Positions 49,289-57,769 of a DNA stretch of 64,000 nucleotides are shown one piece after another; positions within the stretch are counted from its first letter, which is position 1; every line of letters starts with the position of its first letter. The translations under genes were made by a program, and so were the position numbers. This stretch comes from Ideonella alba. Lineage in GTDB: Bacteria > Pseudomonadota > Gammaproteobacteria > Burkholderiales > Burkholderiaceae_C. Below the pieces are notes generated by a model. It was not told the origin of the DNA, ran no database searches, and was given only the letters and a program-made list of their open reading frames with translations. The stretch lies in the NCBI RefSeq assembly GCF_018069875.1, contig NZ_JAGQDF010000010.1:62001-126000 (forward strand), read 5' to 3'.

Positions 49289-49729
49289 TCAGTGCACCTC
49301 GAGCTGTGACGCGGTGGTCGCGCCCCGCTTGGCCAGCGTCAGCGTCAGCACGCCGTTGTCCAGGCGGGCTTCGGAGGCCGACTGGTCGATCTCCACCGGC
49401 AGCGTGAAGCTGCGCGCGAAGGACCCGCCTGAGCGCTCACGGTAGAGCAACCGCTCGCCGGGCTTGGCCTCGCCGTCCTGGCGCACCGCGGCCGACAGGC
49501 TGATGCGCCGGCCTTCGATCTGCACCTTCACGTCCTCGCGCGCCACGCCGGGCAGGTCGGCCTGGACGACGTAGGCCTGGGCGGTCTCGGTGATGTCCAG
49601 CGCCGGCGTACGGCCCGCGCGCTCAGCCGCGGCGGGCGCGGCGAAACGGTCGAAGAAGTGCTCGTCGAACAGGCGTTCGATGGAACGCGAGAAGTCGCTG
49701 GAAGGGCGGCCTACGGGGACGAGAAACAT
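49289..49729 (-). CDS. Hsp20/alpha-crystallin small heat-shock protein
   Basis: A 146-residue chaperone. The alpha-crystallin domain (about 43-135) contains ALDITETAQAYVVQADLPGVAREDVKVQIEG and the DNGVLTLTLAK strand. The usual C-terminal I-x-I/V motif is not obvious; the tail is KRGATTASQLEVH. TAGGAG lies seven bases before the ATG at 49729. A heat-shock type promoter is found upstream (49796-49825, leftward). Its 3' end abuts tsaD, leaving 3 bases between stops. Confidence 0.9.
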   Translation of the reverse strand: MFLVPVGRPSSDFSRSIERLFDEHFFDRFAAPAAAERAGRTPALDITETAQAYVVQADLPGVAREDVKVQIEGRRISLSAAVRQDGEAKPGERLLYRERSGGSFARSFTLPVEIDQSASEARLDNGVLTLTLAKRGATTASQLEVH

Positions 49730-49790
49730 GGTGCAGCTCCTACAATCAGGGTTGAGGGTCCGATCGTCACGGGGGTGTGCATCGGCCCAT

Positions 49791-49816
49791 GCCGCTCATC
49801 TGGAAGCGGCTTTTTT
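49791..49816 (+). terminator. Strong intrinsic terminator upstream of hsp20, plus strand
   Basis: GCCGCT (49791-49796), loop CATCTGGA, AGCGGC (49805-49810), then TTTTTT (49811-49816) with more T after. On the plus strand it is the first strong terminator after tsaD, beyond the whole of the opposing hsp20 gene. A TACAAT at 49741-49746 could instead start a short RNA of about 65 bases ending here. Confidence 0.75.
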
Positions 49817-49825
49817 GTTTTCAAG
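49796..49825 (-). promoter_or_regulatory. Candidate sigma-32 promoter of hsp20
   Basis: Read leftward: CTTGAAAA (49825-49818), 14-base spacer, CCAGATGA (49803-49796). Compared with the heat-shock consensus CTTGAAA and CCCCATnT, -35 is perfect and -10 partly matches. Transcription would start near 49788, giving a 60-base leader before the ATG at 49729. It overlaps the plus-strand terminator. Confidence 0.5.
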
Positions 49826-49859
49826 GGCTGGCATCGCGCCGGCTGACGAGGTGAATGTG

Positions 49860-51149
49860 ATGCATCCAGTCGACGGCGCTCGCCGTGCGTTGGTGGGGTC
49901 TGGCGTGGCACTGGCGGCGGCGCCGGTGTGGGCGCTGCGTTCGGCCGAGCCGATCAAGCTGGCCATGATCGAGGGCCTGTCCGGTGCCTTCGGCAATGCC
50001 GGCGAGGCGGTCTGGCGCAATCTGCTGTGGGCGGTGGAGCGGGTCAACGCCCGCGGCGGCGTGCGCCTTCCGGGTGGCGCAAGGCCGCTGCAACTGCTGC
50101 GCCTGGACAGCAAGGGCAACACCGAGGAGGCCCTGTCCCAGCTGAAGCTCGCCGGTGACCAGGGCATCGGCTTCGTGCTGCAGGGCAACAGCTCGGCGGT
50201 GGCGGCGGCACTGATCGATGCGATCAACAAGCGCAACGAGCGCGAGCCGGCGGCGCGTCAGCTGTTCCTGAACTACTCGGCGGTCGAGCCGGCGCTGACC
50301 CAGGACAAGTGCAGTTTCTGGCACTTCCGCTTCGACGCCCACGCCGACATGCGCCTGGAGGCGCTGACCGAGGTGATGCGCACCGATTCGCGCCTCAGGA
50401 AGGTCTACCTGATCGGCCAGGACTACAGCTTCGGCCAGCACGTGGTGCGGCAGGCCAGGGCGATGCTGGCGCGCAAGCGGCCCGACATCGAGATCGTCGG
50501 CGAAGAGTTGCACCCGATGGGCCGGGTCAAGGACTTCCTGCCCTACGCCACCAAGATCCGCGCCAGTGGCGCCCAGGCGGTGCTGACCGGCAACTGGGGC
50601 AATGACCTGACGCTGCTGGTCAAGGCGGTGCGCGACCTGGGCCTGGCGCCGCGCTTCTACACCTTCTACGGCAACGCGCTGGGCGTGCCGGCCACCTTGT
50701 CCGAGGCGGGCGTGGGCGCCGTGGTGGCGGTGGCCGAGTGGCACCCCAACGTCGGCGATGCCGGCTCGGCGGCCATGGTCAAGGCCTTCCGCCAGCGCTT
50801 CCCCGATCCGCGCGAGGACTACCTGCACGCGCGCATGCAGGCGCTGATCGAGATGCTGGCGCAGGCGATCGAGAAGGCCCGCAGCACCGAGGCGGCGGCG
50901 GTGGCCCGTGCACTGGAGGGCCTGAAGTTCGACGGTCGCGCCGTGGGGGTGCCGCACCGCGGCGAGATGCGCGCCGCCGACCACCAGTTCCTGCAACCGC
51001 TGTACGTCAGCGTGATGGACCGCGCCGGCTCGGGCGGAGTGGCCTTCGATGTCGAGGGCTCGGGCTTTGGCTTTCGCACGGTGCGGCGCTTCGAGGTGGA
51101 CGAGCTGGCGCCGTCCATGAGCTGCCGGATGACCCGCCCCGCGGCCTGA
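49860..51149 (+). CDS. Periplasmic branched-chain amino acid-type substrate-binding protein
   Basis: A 429-residue ABC-type binding protein. The N-terminus GARRALVGSGVALAAAPVWA looks like a signal peptide with a twin Arg (possible Tat route), then AEPIKLAMIEGLSGAFGNAG opens the LivJ-type periplasmic fold (Peripla_BP_6), with RLDSKGNTEEALSQLKLAGDQG and VLTGNWGNDLTLLVKAVRDLG. Substrate is probably an amino acid, amide or urea-like compound; no permease or ATPase gene is adjacent. The ATG at 49860 has GAGGTG six bases upstream. Ends at a bidirectional terminator. Confidence 0.87.
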   Translation: MHPVDGARRALVGSGVALAAAPVWALRSAEPIKLAMIEGLSGAFGNAGEAVWRNLLWAVERVNARGGVRLPGGARPLQLLRLDSKGNTEEALSQLKLAGDQGIGFVLQGNSSAVAAALIDAINKRNEREPAARQLFLNYSAVEPALTQDKCSFWHFRFDAHADMRLEALTEVMRTDSRLRKVYLIGQDYSFGQHVVRQARAMLARKRPDIEIVGEELHPMGRVKDFLPYATKIRASGAQAVLTGNWGNDLTLLVKAVRDLGLAPRFYTFYGNALGVPATLSEAGVGAVVAVAEWHPNVGDAGSAAMVKAFRQRFPDPREDYLHARMQALIEMLAQAIEKARSTEAAAVARALEGLKFDGRAVGVPHRGEMRAADHQFLQPLYVSVMDRAGSGGVAFDVEGSGFGFRTVRRFEVDELAPSMSCRMTRPAA

Positions 51150-51155
51150 CCTGCG

Positions 51156-51183
51156 CAAAAAAAAAGCCGCCCGAGGGCGGCTT
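51156..51183 (-). terminator. Intrinsic terminator, strong leftward
   Basis: GCCGCC (51166-51171), loop CGAG, GGCGGC (51176-51181) plus AA/TT extension. Leftward transcription reads a nine-T run (AAAAAAAAA at 51157-51165 on the plus strand), so it ends the leftward metalloprotease gene. For the rightward binding-protein gene it is a weaker hairpin with TTG after it. Confidence 0.85.
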
Positions 51184-51204
51184 GTCGTGGCAGCGGGGCG
51201 CGCC

Positions 51205-52077
51205 TCAGGGCGTGCGGTACTGCAGGTGCATCTGGTCCATGCGCGTGGCTTGCAGCGCGGTGAACTGGTTCATGCACGAGTCATCGGTGTAGTCCATGAA
51301 GTTCGTGATCGGGTCCAGGCCGGGCTTGGACGTGCACGAATCGCGGCCCACCGGGCAGCCGAAGGCGGCGCTGGCTTCGTACGGGGTGTCATCGACGCTG
51401 TCGCCGGCGCCGGTGCAACCACCCTGGAAGGTGTGGTACAGACCCAGCCAGTGGCCGACCTCGTGGGTGCCGGTGTCGCCCTCGTTGTAGGGCGCCGCGG
51501 TGCCGCCAGGCACGCTGGAGTACAGCATCACCACGCCGTCCATCTTGGGCTGCGCGGTGTAGCTGGACGGGAAGGTGGCCCAGCCCAGCAGGCCGCCACC
51601 CAGGTTGGCCGAGTACAGGTTCAGGGTCTCGGGGCCGCCCTTGCGCAGGGCTGCCTTGGCCTTCTTCTCCTGGCGGCTGCCGTAGCCCATGGTGTACCAC
51701 TTGTTGTTGGTGGTGCGGTCCACGCCGACCAGCTGGAACTGGAACGGGGTGCTGGCGTAGGCGGCGTTCAGCACGGCGATCTGGTCATCGATCTGCGACT
51801 GGGGAATGTCGCCGTTGGCCAGGCCAGCGCCCTTGTTGATCACGTGGAACCACACGGGGATGGTCACCGAGCCCGGGGCGCGGTGGGTCTGGCCGCCCTT
51901 GGCCCGCTTGGCCAGCAGGAAGGTGTTCAAGCGCTGGTCGATCGCGGCGCGCTCTTCCGGCTCGGGGGCGACGGTGTAGCAGCGGTGGCTCAGGTGGTCG
52001 TCGCGGGCGGCCAGGGTGGGGCCGGACAGGACGAGCAGGGCCGCGGTGGCGGCGGCAAGGCGGGTCAGGGTGCGCAT
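51205..52077 (-). CDS. Secreted zinc metalloprotease, M43 (pappalysin/cytophagalysin) type
   Basis: A 290-residue protein with Sec signal peptide ([19 protein letters not shown], cut near AAR). Zinc motif [11 protein letters not shown] supplies H205, E206, H209, H215; the Met-turn is M261 in [15 protein letters not shown] conserved QQ-type region [17 protein letters not shown] and cysteines in [29 protein letters not shown] suggest disulphides. Pappalysin-type enzymes are common in myxobacteria and Bacteroidetes. ATG at 52077 has GGAGAAG six bases upstream. Stand-alone gene with its own terminator. Confidence 0.88.
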   Translation of the reverse strand: MRTLTRLAAATAALLVLSGPTLAARDDHLSHRCYTVAPEPEERAAIDQRLNTFLLAKRAKGGQTHRAPGSVTIPVWFHVINKGAGLANGDIPQSQIDDQIAVLNAAYASTPFQFQLVGVDRTTNNKWYTMGYGSRQEKKAKAALRKGGPETLNLYSANLGGGLLGWATFPSSYTAQPKMDGVVMLYSSVPGGTAAPYNEGDTGTHEVGHWLGLYHTFQGGCTGAGDSVDDTPYEASAAFGCPVGRDSCTSKPGLDPITNFMDYTDDSCMNQFTALQATRMDQMHLQYRTP

Positions 52078-52191
52078 GGGCGCTTCTCCGTGGGTGTACT
52101 GGAGGCCCGATTCTGGCCGCAGCAGGCCGGCTAAATCGATCCCCAAGGCCGTGGGGTGGCATTGGGAGTTTCCCGGGGCACCGTTTGCCCC

Positions 52192-52197
52192 TATAAT
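52192..52197 (+). promoter_or_regulatory. -10 box of the rpsO-pnp transcript
   Basis: Perfect TATAAT at 52192-52197, 140 bases upstream of rpsO, in a region otherwise very GC-rich. No convincing -35 at 16-18 bases; the best match is TTTCCC. It would give a leader of about 130 bases. Confidence 0.5.
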
Positions 52198-52336
52198 CAC
52201 CGGGTTGTGCCCTGGAAGGGGCGCAGCACCAGCACGACGCGGGTCGGTTTCACCCGCGATCGCAAGTCGACAACGGAAACCGCGCCCTGGCCAGTCTGGT
52301 CAGGGAAGGCGGCTTCCCATCTACAAGGAAATCGCC

Positions 52337-52606
52337 ATGTCCGTGGCTGACATCAACAAGGCCGACATCGTCAAGGCCAACGCCCGCAGCGCCGCCGATA
52401 CCGGCTCCCCCGAAGTCCAGGTGGCCCTGCTGACCGCTCGCATCAACGAGCTGACCCCCCACTTCAAGCAGCACGCCAAGGACCACCACGGTCGCCGCGG
52501 CCTGCTGAAGATGGTCAACCAGCGCAAGCGCCTGCTGGCCTACCTGAAGGCCAAGGACGCCGACCGCTACACCGCGCTGATCCAGAAGCTGGGCCTGCGC
52601 AAGTAA
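52337..52606 (+). CDS. rpsO: 30S ribosomal protein S15
   Basis: An 89-residue ribosomal protein that binds 16S rRNA and, in E. coli, its own m[31 protein letters not shown] is the canonical S15 core and [15 protein letters not shown] the start of the conserved domain. AAGGAA upstream of the ATG at 52337. Linked to pnp in the conserved rpsO-pnp order. Followed by a terminator at 52626. Confidence 0.98.
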   Translation: MSVADINKADIVKANARSAADTGSPEVQVALLTARINELTPHFKQHAKDHHGRRGLLKMVNQRKRLLAYLKAKDADRYTALIQKLGLRK

Positions 52607-52625
52607 TCAAGACGCCCATGACCAG

Positions 52626-52667
52626 GAGCCTGTCTGGAATCCAAGCCAGCACAGGCTCTTTGTCTTT
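52626..52667 (+). terminator. rpsO terminator
   Basis: GAGCCTGT-CTGG (52626-52637), 8-base loop, CCAG-C-ACAGGCTC (52646-52658), one bulged C, followed by TTTGTCTTTC. Twelve base pairs and a T-rich tail make a good intrinsic terminator 19 bases after the rpsO stop. It resembles the leaky rpsO t1 terminator of E. coli. Confidence 0.85.
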
Positions 52668-52711
52668 CTCGCGTCTGCAGGAGACCACCCGCCACCGGGG
52701 TACTGTCGTGT

Positions 52712-52748
52712 CATTCCAGCGTTCGCGCGCGCCGCGCACGCTGGAATG
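52712..52748. promoter_or_regulatory. Hairpin in the pnp leader
   Basis: CATTCCAGCG (52712-52721) and CGCTGGAATG (52739-52748) are perfect 10-base complements; the 17-base loop can pair further through GCGCG/CGCGC. It lies 79 bases ahead of the pnp ATG and has no T-tract. In E. coli the pnp leader has an RNase III-cleaved stem that mediates PNPase autoregulation; this could be its counterpart, or a dispersed ATTCC-type repeat. Confidence 0.5.
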
Positions 52749-52826
52749 GCATACCGCCCGGCCCAGGTGAACTCCCGGAATCCGGCGCCGCCGCAACGGG
52801 CGCCTGACTGCTGCAAGGAGCAAACC

Positions 52827-55115
52827 ATGAGCATGTTCAACAAGGTCACCAAGAGCTTCCAGTGGGGGCCGCACCAGGTCCGCATGGAGACCGGCGAAAT
52901 CGCCCGCCAGTCCAGCGGCGCCGTCATCGTCGACATCGAAGACACCGTGGTGCTGGCCACCGTGGTGGCCAAGTCGGCCCCCAAGGCCGGCCAGGACTTC
53001 TTCCCGCTGACCGTCGACTACATCGAGAAGACCTACGCCGCCGGCAAGATCCCCGGCAGCTTCTTCAAGCGTGAAGGCCGCCCCAGCGAACTGGAAACCC
53101 TGACCAGCCGCCTGATCGACCGTCCGATCCGTCCGCTGTTCCCCGAAGGCTTCTTCAACGAAGTCCAGGTCGTCGTCCACGTGCTGAGCCTGAACCCCGA
53201 AGTCCAGGCCGACATCGCCGCGATGATCGCCACCTCGGCCGCCTTGTCGATCTCGGGCATCCCGTTCAACGGCCCGATTGGCGCTGCCCGCGTGGGCTAT
53301 GTCAATGGCGAGTACGTGCTGAACCCGGGCAAGACCCAGCTGGCCGACTCCAAGATGGATCTGGTCGTCGCCGGCACCGAAGCCGCCGTGCTGATGGTCG
53401 AGTCCGAGGCCGACCAACTGAGCGAAGAGGTCATGCTGGGCGCCGTGGTCTACGGTCACGAGCAGGGCAAGGTGGCGATCAACGCCATCCACGAACTGGT
53501 GCGTGAAGCCGGCAAGCCGGTCTGGGACTGGAAGGCCCCGGCCAAGGACGAGCCCTTCATCGCCAAGGTCACCGCGCTGGCCGAAGAGCCGCTGCGCGCC
53601 GCCTACCAGATCCGCTCCAAGCAGGCCCGCACCCAGGCCTGTCGTGACGCCTACGCCAATGTCAAGGCCGCGCTGACCGCCGAAGGCCTGGCCTTCGACA
53701 GCGTCGAGGTCGACGGCCTGCTGTTCGAGATCGAGGCCAAGATCGTCCGTGGCCAGATCCTGGCCGGCGAGCCGCGCATCGACGGCCGCGACACCCGCAC
53801 CGTGCGTGCCATCGAGATCCGCAACAGCGTGCTGCCGCGCGCCCACGGCTCGGCCCTGTTCACCCGTGGCGAGACCCAGGCCCTGGTGGCCGCCACGCTG
53901 GGCACCGAGCGTGACGCGCAGACCATCGATGCGCTGGCCGGCGAGTTCAGCGACCGCTTCATGCTGCACTACAACATGCCCCCGTTCGCCACCGGCGAAA
54001 CGGGCCGCGTGGGCAGCCCCAAGCGCCGCGAGATCGGCCACGGCCGCCTGGCCAAGCGGGCGCTGATCGCCTGCCTGCCGGACCCGACCGAGTTCCCGTA
54101 CACCATCCGCGTCGTCTCGGAGATCACCGAGTCGAACGGCTCCTCGTCGATGGCGTCGGTCTGCGGCGGCTGCCTGGCGCTGATGGATGCGGGCGTGCCG
54201 ATGAAGGCCCACGTGGCCGGCATCGCCATGGGCCTGATCAAGGAAGGCAACAAGTTCGCCGTGCTGACCGACATCCTGGGCGATGAGGATCACCTGGGCG
54301 ACATGGACTTCAAGGTGGCCGGCACCACCGGCGGCATCACCGCACTGCAGATGGACATCAAGATCCAGGGCATCACCAAGGAGATCATGCAGGTCGCCCT
54401 GGCGCAGGCCAAGGAAGCGCGCATGCACATCCTGGGCAAGATGGTCGAGGCCATGGGCGGTGCGAAGACCGAGGTCTCGCAGTTCGCGCCCCGTCTCTAC
54501 ACGATGAAGATCAACCCGGAGAAGATCCGCGACGTGATCGGCAAGGGCGGCGCCACGATCCGTGCGCTGACCGAAGAGACCGGCTGCACGATCGACATCG
54601 GCGAGGACGGCACCATCACCATCGCCTCCACCGACGCCGACAAGGCCGAGTTCGCCAAGAAGCGCATCACCGAGATCACCGCCGAGGCGGAAGTGGGCAA
54701 GGTCTACGAAGGCCCGGTCACCAAGATCCTGGACTTCGGCGCCCTGGTCAACATCCTGCCGGGCAAGGACGGCCTGCTGCACATCAGCCAGATCGCCCAC
54801 CAGCGCGTCGAGCGCGTCGAGGACTTCCTGAAGGAAGGCCAGGTCGTCCAGGTCAAGGTGCTCGAGACCGACGAGAAGGGCCGCATCAAGCTGTCGATGA
54901 AGGCCCTGCTGGAGCGCCCCGAGGGCATGGAAGACGAGCCGCGCTTCGAGCGTCCGCGCCGCGACGACCGCGGCGATCGCGGCCGTGACCGTGGCGACCG
55001 GGGTGATCGCGGCGACCGTGGCCCGCGCCGCGAGCGCGCCGAGCAGCGCCCGGTCGAGGCACCGAGCGACGCGCCGGTCGACGCGGCCGAGCAGCAGCAA
55101 CAGCAGCAGCAGTAA
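52827..55115 (+). CDS. pnp: Polyribonucleotide nucleotidyltransferase (PNPase)
   Basis: A 762-residue 3'-to-5' exoribonuclease using phosphate. Two RNase PH domains (about 1-215 and 310-545; [42 protein letters not shown]), a KH domain ([20 protein letters not shown], about 555-620) and an S1 domain ([32 protein letters not shown], about 620-695). Length exceeds the usual ~710-730 because of a tail after the S1 domain: an Arg/Asp/Gly repeat ([20 protein letters not shown]) then a short Glu/Ala region and seven Gln at the end. AAGGAG before the ATG at 52827. Confidence 0.98.
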   Translation: MSMFNKVTKSFQWGPHQVRMETGEIARQSSGAVIVDIEDTVVLATVVAKSAPKAGQDFFPLTVDYIEKTYAAGKIPGSFFKREGRPSELETLTSRLIDRPIRPLFPEGFFNEVQVVVHVLSLNPEVQADIAAMIATSAALSISGIPFNGPIGAARVGYVNGEYVLNPGKTQLADSKMDLVVAGTEAAVLMVESEADQLSEEVMLGAVVYGHEQGKVAINAIHELVREAGKPVWDWKAPAKDEPFIAKVTALAEEPLRAAYQIRSKQARTQACRDAYANVKAALTAEGLAFDSVEVDGLLFEIEAKIVRGQILAGEPRIDGRDTRTVRAIEIRNSVLPRAHGSALFTRGETQALVAATLGTERDAQTIDALAGEFSDRFMLHYNMPPFATGETGRVGSPKRREIGHGRLAKRALIACLPDPTEFPYTIRVVSEITESNGSSSMASVCGGCLALMDAGVPMKAHVAGIAMGLIKEGNKFAVLTDILGDEDHLGDMDFKVAGTTGGITALQMDIKIQGITKEIMQVALAQAKEARMHILGKMVEAMGGAKTEVSQFAPRLYTMKINPEKIRDVIGKGGATIRALTEETGCTIDIGEDGTITIASTDADKAEFAKKRITEITAEAEVGKVYEGPVTKILDFGALVNILPGKDGLLHISQIAHQRVERVEDFLKEGQVVQVKVLETDEKGRIKLSMKALLERPEGMEDEPRFERPRRDDRGDRGRDRGDRGDRGDRGPRRERAEQRPVEAPSDAPVDAAEQQQQQQQ

Positions 55116-55131
55116 GGCGGCGTCGGCGTCC

Positions 55132-56121
55132 ATGCGTGCCATCGCGATCCGCGAATTCGGCGGCCCTGAGGTGCTGGTCCCGGCTGAACGGCCGGACCCG
55201 GTGCCGGGCGCCGGCGAGCTCTTGATCCGCGTCAGCGCCTCGGGGGTGAACCGCCCGGACGTGCTGCAGCGCAAGGGCGCCTATGCGCCGCCGCCCGGCG
55301 CCTCGGACCTGCCGGGTCTGGAGGTGGCCGGCGTGGTGGCCGGCGGCGATGCCGCCGAGCTGGCCGCAGCCGGCCTGGCGCTGGGCGACCGTGTCTGCGC
55401 GCTGGTGGCCGGGGGCGGCTATGCCGAACTCTGCGTGGCGCCGATCCCGCAGGTGCTGCCGGTGCCCGCCGGCCTCACCGATGTCGAGGCGGCCTGCCTG
55501 CCCGAGACCTTCTTCACCGTCTGGTCCAACGTCTTCGACCGCGGCCGCCTGCAGCCCGGCGAGACCCTGCTGGTGCAGGGCGGCGCCAGCGGCATTGGCG
55601 TCACCGCGATCCAGCTGGCCAAGGCCTTCGGCGCCACGGTGATCGTCACCGCCGGCGCTGACGACAAGTGCGCCGCCTGCCTGCGCCTGGGGGCGGACCA
55701 CGCGATCAACTACCGCAGCGCCGACTTCGCTGCCGAAGTCAAACGCCTGACCGGCGGCCGTGGTGCCGACGTGGTGCTCGACATGGTGGCCGGCGACTAC
55801 GTGGCGCGTGAGGTGAGCTGCCTGGCCGACGACGGCCGCATCGTGATCATCGCGGTGCAGGGCGGCGTGAAGAGCGAGTTCAACGCCGGTGAAGTGCTGC
55901 GCCGCCGCCTGCTGATCACCGGCTCGACGCTGCGTCCGCGCCCGGTGGCCTTCAAGGGCGCGATCGCCGCGGCGCTGCGCGAGCGCGTCTGGCCGCTGCT
56001 GGCCTCGGGCCAGGTGCGACCGGTGATCGAGCGCATCTTCGCCGCCGACGAGGCCGCCCAGGCCCATGCGCTGATGGAGTCCAGCCAGCACGTCGGCAAG
56101 ATCGCGCTGCGCTGGGCCTGA
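55132..56121 (+). CDS. Zinc-free NAD(P)H:quinone oxidoreductase family (QOR/crotonyl-type)
   Basis: A 329-residue medium-chain reductase of the QOR group. MRAIAIREFGGPEVL and GVNRPDVLQRKGAYAPPPGASDLPG at the N-terminus, VQGGASGIGVTAIQLAKAFGA for NADPH, and no zinc cysteines. These enzymes reduce quinones or enals. Starts 17 bases after pnp, in the same direction; the intervening GC-rich sequence has no evident ribosome site. Typical neighbour of pnp and tpiA in Burkholderiales. Confidence 0.9.
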   Translation: MRAIAIREFGGPEVLVPAERPDPVPGAGELLIRVSASGVNRPDVLQRKGAYAPPPGASDLPGLEVAGVVAGGDAAELAAAGLALGDRVCALVAGGGYAELCVAPIPQVLPVPAGLTDVEAACLPETFFTVWSNVFDRGRLQPGETLLVQGGASGIGVTAIQLAKAFGATVIVTAGADDKCAACLRLGADHAINYRSADFAAEVKRLTGGRGADVVLDMVAGDYVAREVSCLADDGRIVIIAVQGGVKSEFNAGEVLRRRLLITGSTLRPRPVAFKGAIAAALRERVWPLLASGQVRPVIERIFAADEAAQAHALMESSQHVGKIALRWA

Positions 56122-56156
56122 CCTGACCCATTCTTAGATTCGAAGGAAGCAAGACC

Positions 56157-56897
56157 ATGCGACGCAAGCTCGTGGCCGGCAACTGGAAGATGCACGGCAA
56201 CCACAAGGCCAACGCCGAGTTGCTGGACGGCATCAGCGGTGCCCGGCCCTTTGGCTGCGACGTGGCCGTGTGCGTGCCGTTCCCCTACCTGTCCGAGGTG
56301 GCGGTGGCCCTGGCGGGCAGCGACGTTCGCTGGGGTGCCCAGGACTGCTCGCAGCATGAGCAGGGCGCCTACACCGGCGAGGTGTCGGCCGGCATGCTGC
56401 ACGAGTTCGGCTGCCGCTACGTCATCGTCGGCCACTCCGAGCGCCGCCAGTACCACGCCGAGAGCGACCAACTGGTGGCCGACAAGGCCAAGGCCGCGCT
56501 GGGCAAGGGCATCACGCCCATCGTCTGTGTCGGCGAGACCCTGGCCCAGCGCGAGGCCGGCGAAACCGAGGCGGTCGTCAAGCGCCAGCTGTCGGCGGTC
56601 ATCCATACGCTGGCCCACTGCGCCGGCGAGATGGTCGTGGCCTATGAGCCCGTCTGGGCCATCGGCACCGGCAAGGTCGCCACGCCCGAGCAGGCCCAGG
56701 CCGTGCACGCGGTGCTGCGCGCCCAGCTGCGCGCCGCCACGCCGCGCGCCGACCAGATGACCCTGCTGTACGGCGGCAGCGTCAAGCCCGACAACGCGGC
56801 GGTGCTGTTCGCCCAGCCCGACATCGACGGTGGCCTGATCGGCGGTGCCGCCTTGAAGGCAGCCGACTTCGTCGCCATCTGCCGAGCCGCGGGTTGA
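56157..56897 (+). CDS. tpiA: Triosephosphate isomerase
   Basis: A 246-residue glycolytic TIM barrel. [12 protein letters not shown] contains active-site Asn/Lys, [17 protein letters not shown] the catalytic His, [20 protein letters not shown] the catalytic Glu, and [14 protein letters not shown] the phosphate loop. AAGGAAGC upstream of the ATG. In the tpiA-secG pair. Confidence 0.98.
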   Translation: MRRKLVAGNWKMHGNHKANAELLDGISGARPFGCDVAVCVPFPYLSEVAVALAGSDVRWGAQDCSQHEQGAYTGEVSAGMLHEFGCRYVIVGHSERRQYHAESDQLVADKAKAALGKGITPIVCVGETLAQREAGETEAVVKRQLSAVIHTLAHCAGEMVVAYEPVWAIGTGKVATPEQAQAVHAVLRAQLRAATPRADQMTLLYGGSVKPDNAAVLFAQPDIDGGLIGGAALKAADFVAICRAAG

Positions 56898-56934
56898 CGC
56901 GGCCGGCCCCTGATCCATTGCGGAGTTTCTCTAC

Positions 56935-57282
56935 ATGCAAGTCTTCATGAACCTCATCGTCGTGGTGCAGCTGCTGGCCGCGATCGCGATGATCGGCCTG
57001 GTGCTGGTGCAACACGGCAAGGGCGCCGACATGGGCGCCTCGTTCGGCAGCGGCGCCTCGGGCAGCCTGTTCGGTGCCACCGGCAGCGCCAACTTCCTGT
57101 CGCGCTCGACCGCGGTCTGCGCCACGATCTTCTTCGTCGCCACCGTGGCGCTGGCCTTCGGCGCCAACCCGGGCGGCTCGCGCAGCAGCGGCGGCAGCGT
57201 GCTGGACAGCGCCGCCACGCCGGCGTCGGCCGCCGCTGCGGCGTCCGCCGCGCCCACCGGCCCGGCCATCCCGAACCAGTGA
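56935..57282 (+). CDS. secG: Preprotein translocase subunit SecG
   Basis: A 115-residue subunit of SecYEG. Two spans (about 2-22 and 55-75) with GLVLVQHGKGADMGASFGSGASGSLFGATGSANFLSRSTA between. The C-terminal 40 residues are Ala/Ser/Gly-rich. GGAG 9 bases before the ATG. Ends before the tRNA-Leu region. Confidence 0.95.
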   Translation: MQVFMNLIVVVQLLAAIAMIGLVLVQHGKGADMGASFGSGASGSLFGATGSANFLSRSTAVCATIFFVATVALAFGANPGGSRSSGGSVLDSAATPASAAAAASAAPTGPAIPNQ

Positions 57283-57290
57283 GCGGGCAG

Positions 57291-57310
57291 GGTGGGCCTC
57301 TCCGCCCACC
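57291..57310 (+). terminator. secG hairpin
   Basis: GGTGGGC (57291-57297), loop CTCTCC, GCCCACC (57304-57310). Seven-pair GC stem 8 bases after the secG stop; lacks a T-tract, so likely weak or rho-assisted. Confidence 0.45.
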
Positions 57311-57384
57311 GGCAGCGCCTCACCGAGCCCCGGGGCCCGCTGAAAAGATCAGCAGGAACCCTAGGAAGTGGCTTGATTTCGGGC

Positions 57385-57390
57385 TAGAAT
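57385..57390 (+). promoter_or_regulatory. Candidate -10 box upstream of tRNA-Leu
   Basis: TAGAAT at 57385-57390 follows a short T-rich block; TTGATT at 57373 is too close to be its -35. It would give about 115 bases of leader before the tRNA. Confidence 0.35.
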
Positions 57391-57455
57391 CCGAGGCTGT
57401 TCGGCCAGCCATCCTCATGCCAGCCGAGCAGCTGAAAAGCCCGCTGCGTGCGGGT

Positions 57456-57486
57456 CTTGAGGGGGCTGTGCTGCAGCCCCGTCAAG
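57456..57486. other. Hairpin in the tRNA-Leu leader
   Basis: CTTGA-G-GGGGCTG (57456-57468), loop TGCTG, CAGCCCC-G-TCAAG (57474-57486): 12 base pairs with one G-G mismatch, 23 bases before the tRNA. It has no T-tract. Could be a 5' leader fold seen by RNases, or a remnant of another element. Confidence 0.45.
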
Positions 57487-57509
57487 GCCGGCACCGGCGA
57501 GCCGGACGA

Positions 57510-57594
57510 GCCGACGTGGTGAAATTGGTAGACACGCTATCTTGAGGGGGTAGTGGCGAAAGCTGTGCGAGTTCGAGTCTCGCCGTCGGCACCA
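57510..57594 (+). tRNA. tRNA-Leu (GAG anticodon)
   Basis: The acceptor arm GCCGACG pairs with CGTCGGC; D arm GTGGTGAAATTGGTAGACAC, anticodon stem CTATC/GGTAG with loop TTGAGGG (anticodon GAG, codons CUC and CUU), a long variable arm as in class II tRNAs, and T arm GTTCGAGTC. The CCA end is encoded. Located between secG and nuoA, its usual place in Burkholderiales. Confidence 0.95.
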
Positions 57595-57666
57595 TGAACA
57601 CATCGGTCAGCGCCTGCCCAGAGGCGACTGGCCGGGCGCCCTGAGCTGATCCAGGGAACGAAAGGG

Positions 57667-57716
57667 GGCGCGCTCCGTTCTGGCCAGACATGGGCCAAGG
57701 ACAGCGCGCCTTTTTT
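57667..57716 (+). terminator. tRNA-Leu transcript terminator
   Basis: GGCGCGCT (57667-57674) pairs with AGCGCGCC (57703-57710), with an inner TGGCC/GGCCA stem in the loop, then TTTTTT (57711-57716). It ends the tRNA transcript before the nuo operon. Confidence 0.85.
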
Positions 57717-57769
57717 GTGGCCGGATCGGATCACGGGCGTCGGACTCTGCACGACGAGCGACGCGCATC

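Noticed and set aside
52515-55274. 919-codon minus-strand frame opposite pnp
   Set aside because: Antisense shadow of PNPase, caused by codon composition.
57373-57378. TTGATT as the -35 box of the tRNA-Leu promoter
   Set aside because: Only six bases separate it from TAGAAT; a functional spacer needs about 17.
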